The position numbers and the translations under genes are program-made. The notes below the pieces were generated by a model. That model saw only the letters and a program-made list of their open reading frames with translations. It ran no database searches and had not been told where the DNA came from. Below, piece by piece: positions 1 through 9,815 of a stretch of 64,000 bases of DNA (the first letter of the stretch is position 1; every line of letters begins with the position of its first letter). Location of the stretch: assembly GCF_005670685.2 (NCBI RefSeq), contig NZ_CP062008.1, positions 1,984,001 to 2,048,000 of the forward strand, given 5' to 3'. Source of the stretch: Mycolicibacterium mucogenicum DSM 44124 (lineage in GTDB: Bacteria > Actinomycetota > Actinomycetes > Mycobacteriales > Mycobacteriaceae).

Positions 1-962
1 GGCGACACCACCAGGCCGAACATCGCCACGCACATCAGGGCCAGCACCGGCTGGCCCGCGCGGAGCACCCGATGGGCCGCCCACACCGTCAGAGCCAGCA
101 CCGCGAAGCACAGCAGAACCCAGAGCACGAACCGCGGCGTCGCCGACAGCCCGAACCGCGCCAGCGTGCCGGAGATGTTCTGGTTGGTGTTCAGCGTCGC
201 GGTGCCGATGCGGTCGGTGTTGCGCACGGTCTTGGTCCAGTACTCCCACGAGTCGCCCCACGCCAGCGCGAAGGCGATGAGCGTGACCACGATCGACGAT
301 GCCACCGTGGTGAGCAGCGCGCGGAAATCGCGGCGCAGCAGGAAGTACAGCAGGAACACGGCCGGGGTCAGCTTGAGGGCGATCGCCACGCCGAGCAGGA
401 CGCCGCGCGGCCACGGGGTGCGGCGGGGGACGCAGTCGGCGATCACCAGCGTCATGAGGACGACGTTGATCTGACCGAAGTTGAAGTTGGACCGCACCGG
501 TTCGAGGAACAGCACGGCCGGTCCCACGATCGCGACGGCCAGCCAGCAGCGGCGGGCCAGGGCCGAGCCGCGCAGGCGCGACTGCGGCCAGACGTCCAGC
601 CGGGTCAGCACGATCACGATGGACACCAGCAACAACACGAACGTCGTCACGGTGATGGCCACGCTCGCCGCGGGCAGGGGGAGCCAGGCGAACGGCGCGA
701 ACATGATCGCGGCCAGCGGCGGGTACGTGAACGGCAGGTCGATGCCGGCCTCGGTACGGAAGATCGTGCTCTCGCTGTACAGCGGCGTGTTGTTCAGCCA
801 GGCGCGGCCGCCCATCCGGTACACGTCGATGTCGATCCGGTACGGCGTATGACCCAGCAGTCGCCAGGCGCCCCATACCAACGTCAACGTGGCCAGCAAC
901 TGCAACAGCCGCCAGGCCAGCCGTTGACCGGAGGCGGGCCACGACCAAGTTCCCATACGCAT
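1..962 (-). CDS. mptC: MptC-type alpha-1,2-mannosyltransferase (3' end cut by window edge)
   Basis: Reading the minus strand gives an open frame from ATG at 962 to the left edge with no stop, about 320 residues. It is a polytopic GT-C glycosyltransferase (DUF2029/GT87 type). An N-terminal membrane segment is followed by the loop [12 protein letters not shown], which carries the acidic residues expected of a polyprenol-phosphate-mannose-using GT-C enzyme. Further motifs are [26 protein letters not shown] and [13 protein letters not shown]. The order and motifs match M. tuberculosis Rv2181 (MptC), which adds alpha-1,2-mannose branches to lipomannan and lipoarabinomannan in the plasma membrane. 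It is divergent from the Rv2180c-like gene, as in M. tuberculosis. A second possible start is ATG at 956. Family assignment is secure; the exact activity is inferred from synteny. Confidence 0.85.
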   Translation of the reverse strand, partial: MRMGTWSWPASGQRLAWRLLQLLATLTLVWGAWRLLGHTPYRIDIDVYRMGGRAWLNNTPLYSESTIFRTEAGIDLPFTYPPLAAIMFAPFAWLPLPAASVAITVTTFVLLLVSIVIVLTRLDVWPQSRLRGSALARRCWLAVAIVGPAVLFLEPVRSNFNFGQINVVLMTLVIADCVPRRTPWPRGVLLGVAIALKLTPAVFLLYFLLRRDFRALLTTVASSIVVTLIAFALAWGDSWEYWTKTVRNTDRIGTATLNTNQNISGTLARFGLSATPRFVLWVLLCFAVLALTVWAAHRVLRAGQPVLALMCVAMFGLVVS

Positions 963-1047
963 CTCGCCGGACAGCCTATCGGGGGGCCCGGCGCGTCGGC
1001 GCCCTGCGGGGCAGTGACACGCATACCCGGGCGTAAGTTTTTTCACC

Positions 1048-1914
1048 GTGCGGTCGCCCTTGCCTACGGAGTTCGTGTCCAGTGGGCGGCTGCCGTTGTT
1101 GTGGTGCCTGATTGCGTTCATCCTGACGTTTTTCGTGACCCGGACCGTGGTGCGCTACATCCGGGCCCACGCCGACAATCCGGCGCCGCGCAAGTGGTGG
1201 CAGCCGCGCAACATCGGTCACGGCGGCCTGCACATCCATCACGCGGTGATCGGCGTGGTGCTGGTGATGGTGTCGGGCGTGACGATGGTGACGCTGGCGG
1301 TCGACGGCGGCGTCACCGAATTCACCGTGGCGGCAATCTTCTTCGGCATCGGCGCGGCCCTGGTCCTGGACGAGTTCGCGTTGATCCTGCATCTGTCGGA
1401 CGTGTATTGGGCCGAGGATGGCCGTACCTCGGTCGACGCGGTGTTCGTCGCGATCGCGGTCGCCGGGCTGCTGATCCTGGGGTTCAACCCGCTGTCGTTC
1501 TTCGACATCACCGTGTGGCGTGACGATCAGGACGTGGCGGCCCGGGTCATGGTCGTGGCGCTGGCCCTCATCACGCTGGCGATGGCCGTCATCGTGCTGC
1601 TCAAGGGCAAGGTGTGGACCGGTCTGATTGGGATGTTCATCACACCGCTGCTGGTCATCGGTGCAATCCGGCTCTCGCGACCGCACGCGCCGTGGGCCCG
1701 GTGGCGGTATACGAGCCGGCCGCGCAAGATGCACAAAGCGCTGGAACGCGAGCGGTGGCTACGCCGGCCGGTGGTGCGGGCGAAGCTGTGGTTACAGGAT
1801 GCGATCGCCGGTATGCCAAAGTTTCCCGACGACGCGGCCGTGGACCAACAGCTCGACCGCGAGATCCACGCGGCACCCGCGCCGCCGGACCGAACGCCGA
1901 CCGAGGTTGCCTGA
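1048..1914 (+). CDS. Conserved polytopic membrane protein, Rv2180c-like
   Basis: The 288-residue protein starts at GTG 1048; no ATG gives a better fit. About six hydrophobic segments are visible, beginning with [17 protein letters not shown] histidine-rich stretch [11 protein letters not shown] sits at the start of the second membrane segment, and the C-terminal tail of about 90 residues is basic and then acidic. The stop codon directly abuts the ATG of the RNase AS gene, so the two are co-transcribed. Position and topology match Rv2180c of M. tuberculosis, a conserved integral membrane protein of unknown function. The clustered histidines could bind metal, but nothing else shows a role. Confidence 0.85.
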   Translation: MRSPLPTEFVSSGRLPLLWCLIAFILTFFVTRTVVRYIRAHADNPAPRKWWQPRNIGHGGLHIHHAVIGVVLVMVSGVTMVTLAVDGGVTEFTVAAIFFGIGAALVLDEFALILHLSDVYWAEDGRTSVDAVFVAIAVAGLLILGFNPLSFFDITVWRDDQDVAARVMVVALALITLAMAVIVLLKGKVWTGLIGMFITPLLVIGAIRLSRPHAPWARWRYTSRPRKMHKALERERWLRRPVVRAKLWLQDAIAGMPKFPDDAAVDQQLDREIHAAPAPPDRTPTEVA

Positions 1915-2409
1915 ATGAAGTTTTTTTACGACACCGAGTTCATCGACGACGGTCGCACCATCGACCTGATCTCGATCGGTGTGGCCGCCGAGGACGGGCG
2001 CGAGTATTACGCCGTCTCCTCGGAGTTCGACCCGGACCGGGCGGGTTCCTGGGTGCGCAAGAACGTGCTGCCGAAGCTGCCGTCGCCGTCATCGAAGGTG
2101 TGGCGCTCGCGGCGGCAGATCCGGTCCGAGCTGGAGGACTTCTTCAACATCGACGGTGATGAGCCGATCGAGCTGTGGGCCTGGGTCGGGGCGTACGACC
2201 ACGTGGTGCTGTGCCAGCTGTGGGGGCCGATGGCCGACCTGCCGCCGGCGATGCCGCGCTTCACCCGCGAACTGCGGCAGTTCTGGGAGGACTGCGGCAG
2301 CCCGCGGATGCCACCGCGGCCGCGCGATTCCCACGACGCGCTGGTCGACGCGCGCCACAACCTGCACCGCTACCGGCTGATCGCCGAGATGATGACGGCG
2401 CCCCGGTAA
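1915..2409 (+). CDS. RNase AS, DEDD-family 3'-5' exoribonuclease (Rv2179c-like)
   Basis: A 164-residue DEDD-type exonuclease. The first catalytic pair is visible in FFYDTEF (D6, E8). Further acidic residues lie in AWVGAYDHVVL and SHDALVDARHN, the latter with the histidine expected of the DEDDh class. M. tuberculosis Rv2179c is the founding RNase AS, an adenylate-specific 3' exoribonuclease that acts on poly(A) RNA in the cytoplasm. Length and residues agree with that family. It starts on the base after the upstream stop codon. Its 3' end faces the copper operon with only 15 bp between them, and this is where the accessory block begins relative to the M. tuberculosis order, in which aroG follows. 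Confidence 0.92.
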   Translation: MKFFYDTEFIDDGRTIDLISIGVAAEDGREYYAVSSEFDPDRAGSWVRKNVLPKLPSPSSKVWRSRRQIRSELEDFFNIDGDEPIELWAWVGAYDHVVLCQLWGPMADLPPAMPRFTRELRQFWEDCGSPRMPPRPRDSHDALVDARHNLHRYRLIAEMMTAPR

Positions 2410-2424
2410 CTCAGCGGGGCCGGC

Positions 2425-3768
2425 TCACCAGGCGCGGAACGGCACGCTGGTGACGGTGGCGTCGTTCGGGCCGAACTGGACCGTCAGCTGCAGCGTCCAC
2501 AGTCCCGGCCGCGGCGCGGTGGCGTAGGTGCTGTGCCAGCGACCGTCGGGACCCGCCGTGAAACGCACCGGCAGGGAAGCGATCTCGGCGCTCGAGAGGG
2601 TGCCCCGCAGCCCGGTGGCACCGGGCACCGCGACGTCGATCGGGATGGCGCCGTGCCGCGTGGTGTCGAGATGCACCTGCGCCTGCCGGCCCTCATCGAG
2701 CGCGGCGGTGGCGGTGAACGCGGGGCCGTAGGTGGTGCGGGCGGGCGGCTCGCCGGTGAGCACCGTGGTCATGAGCAAGACCAGCACCGCGAGCGCGGTT
2801 TCCCACGGTACGGTCCGACGCAGCCGCTCCGGGGTGAGCCGGCGCCGCCCGAGGTAGGCCAGGGCGGCCATGAGCGTCACCAGGAAAACCTTGGCGCACA
2901 AGGCCATTCCGTAGCCGGTCGACCACAGTGACTCGATCGGCGACACCTGCCGCCAGGCCTGGTACTCGCCGGTGAGCAGGACCGCCGCGACACAGCCGAA
3001 GGCCACCCGGGACCACCGTTGCAGCTCGTCGCTGCGACGGGCAGGCAGGACCACCAGCGTCAGCACAGCCAGCCCGCCCAGCCACAGTGCCATCGCCAGC
3101 AGGTGGACGGTGGTGGCGGAAGTGGCGAGCCACGGGTCGGGGCCGGCCGAGGCGTGCCCGGACGCGGCCACACCGGCCGCGAGCGCCGTCGCGATGACGA
3201 CGAACAGCGCGGTACCGGCGCGCACCGTCGCGGCGAGCAGCACGAGCAGAACCGCCTGCACGTAGAGCTGGACGTCGGGTCCGGTGGTGATGGCGTTGAT
3301 GACGGTCGCGGCGGCCAGCAGCAGCCAGCCGATGCCGGCCAGCACGCGGGTGCGGCGCAACGCGAGCGCCCACCCCCACACCAGCCGGGCCGCCGCGAGC
3401 ACGCCGACGCACAGCACCAGGCCGGCGTACGTGAGACTGCGGGCGATGTCCGACGCTGTCGACGACGAGGCGACCGGATGAGCCTCCGGCGGCGCGTCCG
3501 GCGCCTGCTGCACACCGAAACTCACCGACCCGGACACCTCGTGCCCGTCGGCCGACATCAGCCGCCACGTCGCGGTGTAGCTGCCGCGCGGCAGGTCCGG
3601 CGGCAGGTCCAGTTCGATGGCGGTGTTGCCCGACCGCTGCCGGACCTCCCGATCGACCCGCGTGCCGGAGCCCGAAATCACCTGGACCGCACCGGGAATC
3701 AGGCGAACCGGCTCATCGAAGCTCAAGGTGACCCGGCTCGGCGCGGCCGGCAGGGTGGCGCCGTCCAC
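2425..3768 (-). CDS. CopC-CopD fusion, copper uptake/resistance protein
   Basis: The N-terminal part (about residues 1-90 of the called frame) is a CopC beta-sandwich (TLPAAPSRVTLSFDEPVRL, RLMSADGHEVSGSVSFGV). After a Pro/Ala linker comes a CopD-type membrane domain with about eight segments, then a C-terminal periplasmic beta domain. CopC binds copper in the envelope and CopD is thought to pass it across the membrane. The first start codon available is GTG 3768, which lacks a signal peptide and cuts off the CopC N-terminus. Directly upstream in the same frame, to about 3855, lies a perfect signal peptide (VAALLAALLALLLPAPLAHA) followed by HAVLVSSDPVDG, whose histidine is the usual copper ligand. 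That stretch contains no ATG, GTG or TTG. The real protein probably begins near 3855, overlapping the ycnI stop. It is the last gene of a four-gene operon. Confidence 0.85.
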   Translation of the reverse strand: MDGATLPAAPSRVTLSFDEPVRLIPGAVQVISGSGTRVDREVRQRSGNTAIELDLPPDLPRGSYTATWRLMSADGHEVSGSVSFGVQQAPDAPPEAHPVASSSTASDIARSLTYAGLVLCVGVLAAARLVWGWALALRRTRVLAGIGWLLLAAATVINAITTGPDVQLYVQAVLLVLLAATVRAGTALFVVIATALAAGVAASGHASAGPDPWLATSATTVHLLAMALWLGGLAVLTLVVLPARRSDELQRWSRVAFGCVAAVLLTGEYQAWRQVSPIESLWSTGYGMALCAKVFLVTLMAALAYLGRRRLTPERLRRTVPWETALAVLVLLMTTVLTGEPPARTTYGPAFTATAALDEGRQAQVHLDTTRHGAIPIDVAVPGATGLRGTLSSAEIASLPVRFTAGPDGRWHSTYATAPRPGLWTLQLTVQFGPNDATVTSVPFRAW

Positions 3769-3868
3769 CGGATCGCTGGAGACCAGGACGGCGTGCGCGT
3801 GTGCGAGGGGAGCCGGCAGCAGGAGCGCGAGCAGAGCCGCGAGCAGCGCTGCGACCGGTCTGGGTTTT

Positions 3869-4558
3869 CTAGTCGTGACTCGTCTTTCGTCGGGAGGCTG
3901 CCAGGCTAGCGATCGCCACCAGCAACGCGACCACCGACACGGCCAGCGCCGTCAGGCCCGGCCACGTCGGCGCCGCGGCAGCCGGAGCCGCGGCCGCGGG
4001 CCGGTCGTGGTCGCCGCCGCCGGCGGGTTTCAGGTGCAGGGCCGGCGCCGGGTGCTCGGGCTCGGGCTGGCCCGGGTTGGCCTTCTCGTTCCAGTTGACG
4101 GTCTTGCCGTCACTGTAGGTCTGGACCGCGGGCAGCGTCAGTGTGTTGACCTTGGGCAGCGGCCCGGCTGAGATGGCGAAGACGTTGAACTGGTGCGGCG
4201 GGATGGGCGCGTCCGGCGCGGTGGCCTTCCACTCGACCGACGAGACGTACTCGGTGACCTCGGCGCCATCGTCGTCCTTCTGCGGGGCGGGCAGCTTCTT
4301 CTTGGTGATGGTGGCCGTCCAGCCGGCCTTCTGCTGCGTGCTCACCGAGATGATCGGCTGGTCGTCGGGCAGCACGACCAACAGGCCCGTGGTGGACGCC
4401 GTGTCCGACTCGGTCGGCACGCGGAAGTTCAGCACGCCCCAGCCACCCTGAGTGGCGTCGCCGGTCACCTTGACGTGGGCGGCGGCCGGTGCGGCCAGAG
4501 CGACCGCGCAGGCCGTCGTCGCGGTGACGGCGGCGAGGGTCTGGATCAGCTTGGGCAT
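3869..4558 (-). CDS. YcnI-family (DUF1775) copper-associated exported protein
   Basis: A 229-residue protein with a Sec signal peptide ending in APAAAHVKV. The mature protein would start at or next to a histidine, which in YcnI proteins is the copper ligand. The DUF1775 core follows (GWGVLNFRVPTESDTAST, WTATITKKKLP, ISAGPLPKVNTLTLPAVQTYSDG, then a WNE motif). A Pro/Ala linker leads to one C-terminal membrane anchor (ALAVSVVALLVAIASLAASR). YcnI proteins sit in copper operons beside CopC and CopD and act as envelope copper-binding proteins, as is the case here. A DUF5134 gene lies 19 bp upstream. Its stop region probably overlaps the true start of copC-copD. Confidence 0.92.
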   Translation of the reverse strand: MPKLIQTLAAVTATTACAVALAAPAAAHVKVTGDATQGGWGVLNFRVPTESDTASTTGLLVVLPDDQPIISVSTQQKAGWTATITKKKLPAPQKDDDGAEVTEYVSSVEWKATAPDAPIPPHQFNVFAISAGPLPKVNTLTLPAVQTYSDGKTVNWNEKANPGQPEPEHPAPALHLKPAGGGDHDRPAAAAPAAAAPTWPGLTALAVSVVALLVAIASLAASRRKTSHD

Positions 4559-4577
4559 GTTGTCCTTTCGAGAGGGG

Positions 4578-5135
4578 TCAGACGGCCATGACAGCGAAGG
4601 CGACGCTCATGCCGAGCGCCATGAGCAGGTCGGCGTACGGGCGCTTCGGCCCGCGCACCAGCAGGTAGAACCACCACAGCGCGGCGGCGCAGAATCCGAT
4701 CGCGAGCACGATGCAGACCACGGTGAACCAGCCTGGGGGAGTCACGGCGATGGCGCCGTGACCGAGGTGGGCGCTGTGGTGACCGGAGGTTTGAGCTGTC
4801 GCCATGGGGACGCCGGCGTTCGGCGCCATCAGCAGGCCCATCAGTGCCATCGCGGCCATCATGGTGCAGTGGTAGACGGGGTGCGGTAGCTCGAAGCCGA
4901 ACAGGGCGAGGTAGGCGAAGTACAGCGCGCCGGCGGTGAACACCAGCACGTACAGCAGTGGCGACACCTGCATACCGGCCGGCCACAGCATCGCGATCAT
5001 GCCCACCGAAGCCAGCGCATGCAGCACCGCGACGCCGCGTTGTCCGGGTACGCGCCGCCCGGCGCCCGCGAACAGCAGCGCGGCCACCGCGAACACGGCA
5101 GTCAGCGCCCAGCGCAGGGCGGAATCGGCGATCAC
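4578..5135 (-). CDS. DUF5134-type polytopic membrane protein (copper operon)
   Basis: A 185-residue protein starting at GTG 5135, with about five to six membrane segments. Methionines cluster in the segments (CTMMAAMALMGLLMAPNAGV) and there is a histidine-rich loop GHHSAHLGHG. It is a paralogue of the protein at 16224-16880, sharing the opening VIAD, the WPAGM motif and the Y/H-C-xMM pattern. DUF5134 proteins are mycobacterial membrane proteins of unknown function. The Met/His richness and the position between ycnI and a small membrane gene, in a copC-copD operon, suggest copper binding or transfer within the membrane. That role is inferred. Confidence 0.85.
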   Translation of the reverse strand: MIADSALRWALTAVFAVAALLFAGAGRRVPGQRGVAVLHALASVGMIAMLWPAGMQVSPLLYVLVFTAGALYFAYLALFGFELPHPVYHCTMMAAMALMGLLMAPNAGVPMATAQTSGHHSAHLGHGAIAVTPPGWFTVVCIVLAIGFCAAALWWFYLLVRGPKRPYADLLMALGMSVAFAVMAV

Positions 5136-5163
5136 GCTGTCATTAGTCGTACGGAAAGGGGAT

Positions 5164-5622
5164 TCAGTTCCCGGCGGGCTTGAACCGCATGTCGGGCTGG
5201 GACCGCTCCAACGGTGTCAGCACCACGCCCAGCCAGCAGACGGCCAGCACCGCAGCCGCGACGAAACCGGCCAGCGGCCACCACACCGCGACCCTCGCCG
5301 GTGACGTCTGGCACCACCAGACCGCGCCGAACCCGGCGGCCGTGGCCACGCCCGACAGGTACAGCGCCGCACAACACACGCGAAACCGCTTGCGCCACAG
5401 CGCTGTTGCCGATGCAACCGCGGCCAGGGTGAACAGGATGGCGACGACCTTCAGTACCCACCGATGCGATTCCGACCAGCTGACCCCGGCCGACACCGCC
5501 AGCACGACAACCGCGACGGCGGTGGGGTAGCGGCGGGCAGGACCGATCCAGACCTCGTCGAACACCCGGCGCCCGATGGCGCTCAGGGTGTGCTCGAGGT
5601 CGATCGCGTGGCGGGTGGACAA
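5164..5622 (-). CDS. Small polytopic membrane protein, first gene of the copper operon
   Basis: A 152-residue protein, probable start TTG 5622, with four hydrophobic segments (from AVAVVVLAVSAGVSW to AAAVLAVCWLGVVL). Between segments 2 and 3 lies RFRVCCAALYLSG, with a Cys pair, and segment 3 is followed by VWWCQTSP. I do not recognise a named family. It lies 28 bp upstream of the DUF5134 gene on the same strand, so it is likely co-transcribed with ycnI and copC-copD. Membrane cysteines would suit a copper role, but this is inferred from context only. Confidence 0.7.
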   Translation of the reverse strand: MSTRHAIDLEHTLSAIGRRVFDEVWIGPARRYPTAVAVVVLAVSAGVSWSESHRWVLKVVAILFTLAAVASATALWRKRFRVCCAALYLSGVATAAGFGAVWWCQTSPARVAVWWPLAGFVAAAVLAVCWLGVVLTPLERSQPDMRFKPAGN

Positions 5623-5706
5623 GCCGAACTCCGTTCAGTCTGTTGACCAGTTTCGCAGAGTTGGTCGGACAAGTGGCGGCCCGGGTTCCGCGGTGGCTCA
5701 CGTGGC

Positions 5707-6948
5707 CTATCTACCGCCGTTGCCCCACCGGAGTGCTTCCAACGCCACCGCAATCTTCACGCTGGCGTGTTCCAGTGGCTGTGGCAACAGCTCGTTGGCG
5801 CGAGTGAGCCTGTTCAGCAACGTGTTTCGATGGGTGAACAGGCGAGCGGCTGCGCGTGAGGCGTTGCACTGCTCGTGGACGAACGTCAGTACGGTGCGTT
5901 GGAGTTCTGGATCGGCCGTCGCGAATTCCCCCAGGGTGTGTTTGATGAATCGCTGCGCCGATTCGGGGTCGGCGGTGACAAGGGCGGCGAGTTCGACGTC
6001 AGCGAAGCTGGCGACCCGCCGGCCGGCGCCGAGCCGGGCCATGATGCGTTCTGTGGTGATGGCATCGAGGTGGCTGCGGCGGAACCCGTCGATTCCTGCC
6101 GCCGTTGGTCCGAGGGCGATCCGCACGCCTGGCAGTTGATCGACCGCGGCGCGGACACGATCCAGGTCGGGACCGGTATGTCCGGGCACCCACACCCATC
6201 GGGTGGCGGCATCGGCCAGCACCGACAACGGTCGGGGTCCGTCGACCGTGTGCGTGAGCGCTTCCGCGGCGCGGTCCAGGTCGGCCAAGTCGGTGTCGGA
6301 CTTGTCGCCCCAGATGACGGCTGCGGTGTGCCACTGTCCGAGGTGGTATCCGAGCTTGTTCTCGGCGTGCTTCTCCGTGATTGCCGCGCCATGCAGGATC
6401 AGTGCGACGATCTCCCGGCGTTCGGCATGTGTGCCGCGGATCAGGTCGTCGCGTTCGATCCGCAACTGTCGGTGGATGCCGGCGATTGTCGCGTCGATGA
6501 ATGCGGTGATCGACCGTGCCGACAGCTCGAGCAGCTCCCTTTGCTCGATGGCATCGGACGTCAGTTCAAAGACGACCTGCATCCACTGCCGCCACGCCAC
6601 GTTGTGGCCGATCCGGTATGCGTCCAGCAGAGCTGATTCGTCGAGCCCGCGCCGGATCAGGTCGCGTGCGATGGCCAGCGAGTCCGCTCCGACATTGGCC
6701 GGCACCGGTTCGCCGGGGTGCCCGATATTGGCAGCGGCCCAGTGCAGTTGGTTTGCCCGGTTGCTGCGGCGGACCTCGCCGGCGAGAACTGGATCCTCGA
6801 CGATGGCCGGCGGCATGTAATCCGATGCCAGCGTGGCGGTATGCAACTCGTCGAGCCAATCTTGGGGCAGGTTGATGACCCTCTCGGCGGCAAGGCGCAT
6901 CAACTCGCAGATGCGTGGTGTCGGCGGCTCCCAGCCCCGTGGCTCCAT
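5707..6948 (-). CDS. PucR/CdaR-type transcriptional regulator
   Basis: A 413-residue protein. ATG 6948 (MEPRGWEPP) is preferred to the upstream ATG 6984. The C-terminal 60 residues form the PucR helix-turn-helix: LRTVLTFVHEQCNASRAAARLFTHRNTLLNRL matches the family pattern of an L-x-T-L-x2-F opening, an A-A-x2-L-F-x-H-R-N-T recognition core and R-L. (The first residues read LQRTVLTF here.) The middle region is GGDEF-like, as is common in this family (ALGPTAAGIDGFRRSHLDAI). The N-terminal part is helical and has no known ligand domain. Such regulators often control neighbouring catabolic or export genes. It is divergent from the large exported protein at 7095, which is the obvious candidate target. 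Its base composition is slightly lower in GC than the flanking copper genes. Confidence 0.85.
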   Translation of the reverse strand: MEPRGWEPPTPRICELMRLAAERVINLPQDWLDELHTATLASDYMPPAIVEDPVLAGEVRRSNRANQLHWAAANIGHPGEPVPANVGADSLAIARDLIRRGLDESALLDAYRIGHNVAWRQWMQVVFELTSDAIEQRELLELSARSITAFIDATIAGIHRQLRIERDDLIRGTHAERREIVALILHGAAITEKHAENKLGYHLGQWHTAAVIWGDKSDTDLADLDRAAEALTHTVDGPRPLSVLADAATRWVWVPGHTGPDLDRVRAAVDQLPGVRIALGPTAAGIDGFRRSHLDAITTERIMARLGAGRRVASFADVELAALVTADPESAQRFIKHTLGEFATADPELQRTVLTFVHEQCNASRAAARLFTHRNTLLNRLTRANELLPQPLEHASVKIAVALEALRWGNGGR

Positions 6949-7094
6949 GCAGCGGAGCGTATGGCACCAAGGCACTATGCACAATCAGATGTCAATGTCT
7001 GTGCGGTATGCCCTTGTTTGGGGCTTGTGAGCTGCGGAACCATTTCGTCTCGTTCAAGTCGATTCGAGATTTCTGTCACACAGCGAGGCAACCT

Positions 7095-9741
7095 ATGCGA
7101 GACGTCACACCCATCTCACCGTCATCGATGCTGCGGGTCCGCCGCCGGCCGGTCGCTAGCGGTGCGGCCGCCACGCGCGGCTCATCCCTGATCGCCGATC
7201 ACGGTTCCGGCGTCTCCCTCAACCGCGAGGCCCGCCGACGGCTGCCACGTGCGGGGCGGGTTCCGGCCGCTCGGGTGGCGACCATCGCCACGGCGAGTGC
7301 GCTCGTGTTCGCGCTGACGGCCGCGGCCGAGCCCGTCGAGACGGTGTCCCGAGAGCATCACCAGGCGGCCAGGTTTGCGTACACGCTGACGTCCGCCACG
7401 AGTCCGTTTCAAACTGAAATCGATCAGATTCTCGCGGCTCAGCAGGCCGTTGTCGCCAATAACAGCAATTACCAGTTCGTCACAGACTTCGACAAGACAT
7501 TGCTGCCGCAATATGTGCGTCTTGTTGCGACAGGCCAGCTCTTCAACTCGCTCGGCAAATTCAATCTGGATAATTCGATAACTCAGAACGGGCAGTCGGT
7601 GCCCTATACCTGGAATGCGCCCGGCACCAACCCGATCACCAATATGAACATCTCGAATCCGGACACTCCGTATCTGTTCACCCATGTGAGTAGCGGTACG
7701 CAAATCATGACGGTTCGCCCCGGTCCCGGTACGGCCGATTTCAGCATCACCACGTCCACAGGTGACTATCTCGGAAATGGTGACATCATTCCGCACCGCG
7801 CCTACAACCTCACCGGCTTCACACCTAACAGTGACGGTACCCCACACGATCGTTCTGAGCCCCACGCCGCAGCCCGGAAACTGGGTCGACACCTCCGGCG
7901 ACAAGTCGATGCTGGTGCGCAACACCACCGATGACTGGGGATTGCTGCGCGCCACGGTATCCCTGCAAACGCCGGGTCAGCCAGACGTCGTGCTCCCGCC
8001 GCGTCTGTCGAAAACGCAGATCAGTGCGGTGCTGAATCAGATCTCGACGACTTTTGCGTCCGTCAACAACAGCCGCTTCCTGCTGGGCTTGCAGACGATA
8101 CAAAACACGTTGCCGAGCAACACATTCACGCCGATCACGGTGACCGGCAATGCCGTGGGGGCCTCGAATTCTTTCCAGTTGAGTAGTTTCGGGCATTTTT
8201 CGCTCGAGCCCGGCCAGGCGCTCATCGTGAAAGTGCCGAACATCGACGCGGGCTATACCGGCTTTCAAATCAACGACGCCTGGACCTATGCGCTGCCGTA
8301 TGCCACGGCCTCCGGCACCCTCAACAACACTCAGACCTTCAAAGGTTCTGATGGCTTCACCTATTACGTCATCAGTAGCACCGATCCGGGCGTGGCGAAT
8401 TGGATTGATTCGAGCAACAATCCGGACGGAAATGTGTTCCTCCGCTGGCAGGCTCTGCCGGACGGGACGGCCCCGTCCATCCCGATACAGACGCAGGTCG
8501 TCAATGTCGCCGACGTCCGTGACGCGCTTCCGGCGGACACCCCGGTCGTCACCCCGGCGCAGCGGAAAGCCGAACTGCGGCAGCGCCTGCTCGAATGGGG
8601 CTATTCGCTGCACCAGAACAACAATCTGGGTTGGATCACGAGCAACCTGGAGCTCGACCAGATCAAGGCTGCGGTAGGCCAGGACGCGTTCAACCGCCTG
8701 TTCGTCGGCCAAACCGGGGTGCCCTCGGTGCTGGATCGCGTGACGTCGGCGGCGCTGGTGCCCAACGTCAGCGCCGTCGCGCACGCCGTGCTGGCCAATC
8801 CGGCCGGAAGCTTGTCTGCGGTGGTCAACAACCTGCCTCTGGTGGTCAACGACATCGGCCTGCCGATGGTCTTGGCCGTGCTCCGCCTGCAGATGCACAT
8901 CGGACAGACCATCCAGGCCGTCGTCGACGATCTCGCTTCCGGACACCCGGAGAATGTGTTGGGCGACCTGGGTTCGGGCGTGAAGGGGCTGGGCACGTTG
9001 GTCGGCCAGACCCTGACCGACCCGGCTACCAGTGTCACCGCCGGATTTCTCAATGCCCGTGACGACCTGTCGGTGGCGCTGATGCACGCCGATAGCTACA
9101 AGCTCTCACCGGGTGATTTCGGGCGCGCGTTCAATCGGATCACCGAGTTCGGACGGTCGGCATCTCAATTGATGTTGGCCGGGTCCAGCTACTTGTTGCC
9201 GACGAACACGCCGGCCCCAGCGTCGAGTTCCGCCGTGGCCTCGGCAACAAGTTCAGCACCGGCTGCGGCGAGCACCCCAGCCACGCCGCCGAGCCCCACC
9301 CAGGCCGCGGTGAGCGCGCCGTCCGCTGCCTCGAGTTCGGTTGCCGCAGTGGCCAAGTCGCCCGCGGCGTCTGGTTCCGCGGCGGCACCCGCGGATACCC
9401 CGTCGGCAACGTCCACCTCGTCGACCGCACCCTCGTCGCCGTCGACGAGCCGGCCCGAATCCGTGAAATCGACAGCGAAAGGCAAGGCCGGCAAGCCGAC
9501 GAACTCTGTCACAGACAGCACCGGCACACCTAGCACCAGTGAGGCGGCAGCGCCGCGCACCGATGCATCATCGTCCAAGGTGTCGCCGAGGTCGCCCAAG
9601 GTCCGCGGCGGCGGGACTCGCTCCAGCGAGAATCGGCCGACCACCCAGAAAACCGCGCCGACCACCGACGCGTCCGGGACGTCGACGACTCACAGCCAGA
9701 GCGAGCACGCAGCTGGGGCAGCCGGCCACTCCAGCAGCTGA
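7095..9741 (+). pseudogene. Large exported DUF1214-like protein, frameshifted as sequenced
   Basis: The frame runs from ATG 7095 to the C4 run at 7840-7843, where one extra base moves it by +1; it then continues to the stop at 9741. Joined, it gives about 880 residues. The first 80 residues contain a hydrophobic stretch (VATIATASALVFALTAAAEP), either a long signal peptide or a membrane anchor. A beta-rich region follows with DUF1214-like phrases: NPDTPYLF, GNWVDTSGDKSMLVR, then DPGVANWID and RWQAL. The C-terminal 190 residues are low-complexity Ala/Ser/Pro/Thr, probably a cell-wall linker. Codons are more A/T-rich than in the neighbours (runs such as AATAACAGCAATTACCAG), suggesting later acquisition. 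The substrate is unknown. The frame break lies inside conserved sequence, so sequencing error and real decay are both possible. Confidence 0.7.
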
Positions 9742-9765
9742 CACGTCTGATCCCAGCCGGCGCGA

Positions 9766-9806
9766 CGCGTCCGGGCAGCGGGCCGCAAGCCCGTAGTCCG
9801 GACGCG
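9766..9806. terminator. Stem-loop between convergent genes
   Basis: A 9-bp perfect inverted repeat, CGCGTCCGG (9766-9774) and CCGGACGCG (9798-9806), lies between the 3' ends of the exported-protein gene and sigC. It has no T tract, which is common for mycobacterial terminators. Its function is inferred from position. Confidence 0.4.
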
Positions 9807-9815
9807 AAGGCGCGG

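Noticed and set aside
72..1523. Long plus-strand open frame across the mptC region
   Set aside because: It is rich in Arg, Gln and His, matches no family, and lies antisense to clear GT-C mannosyltransferase sequence.
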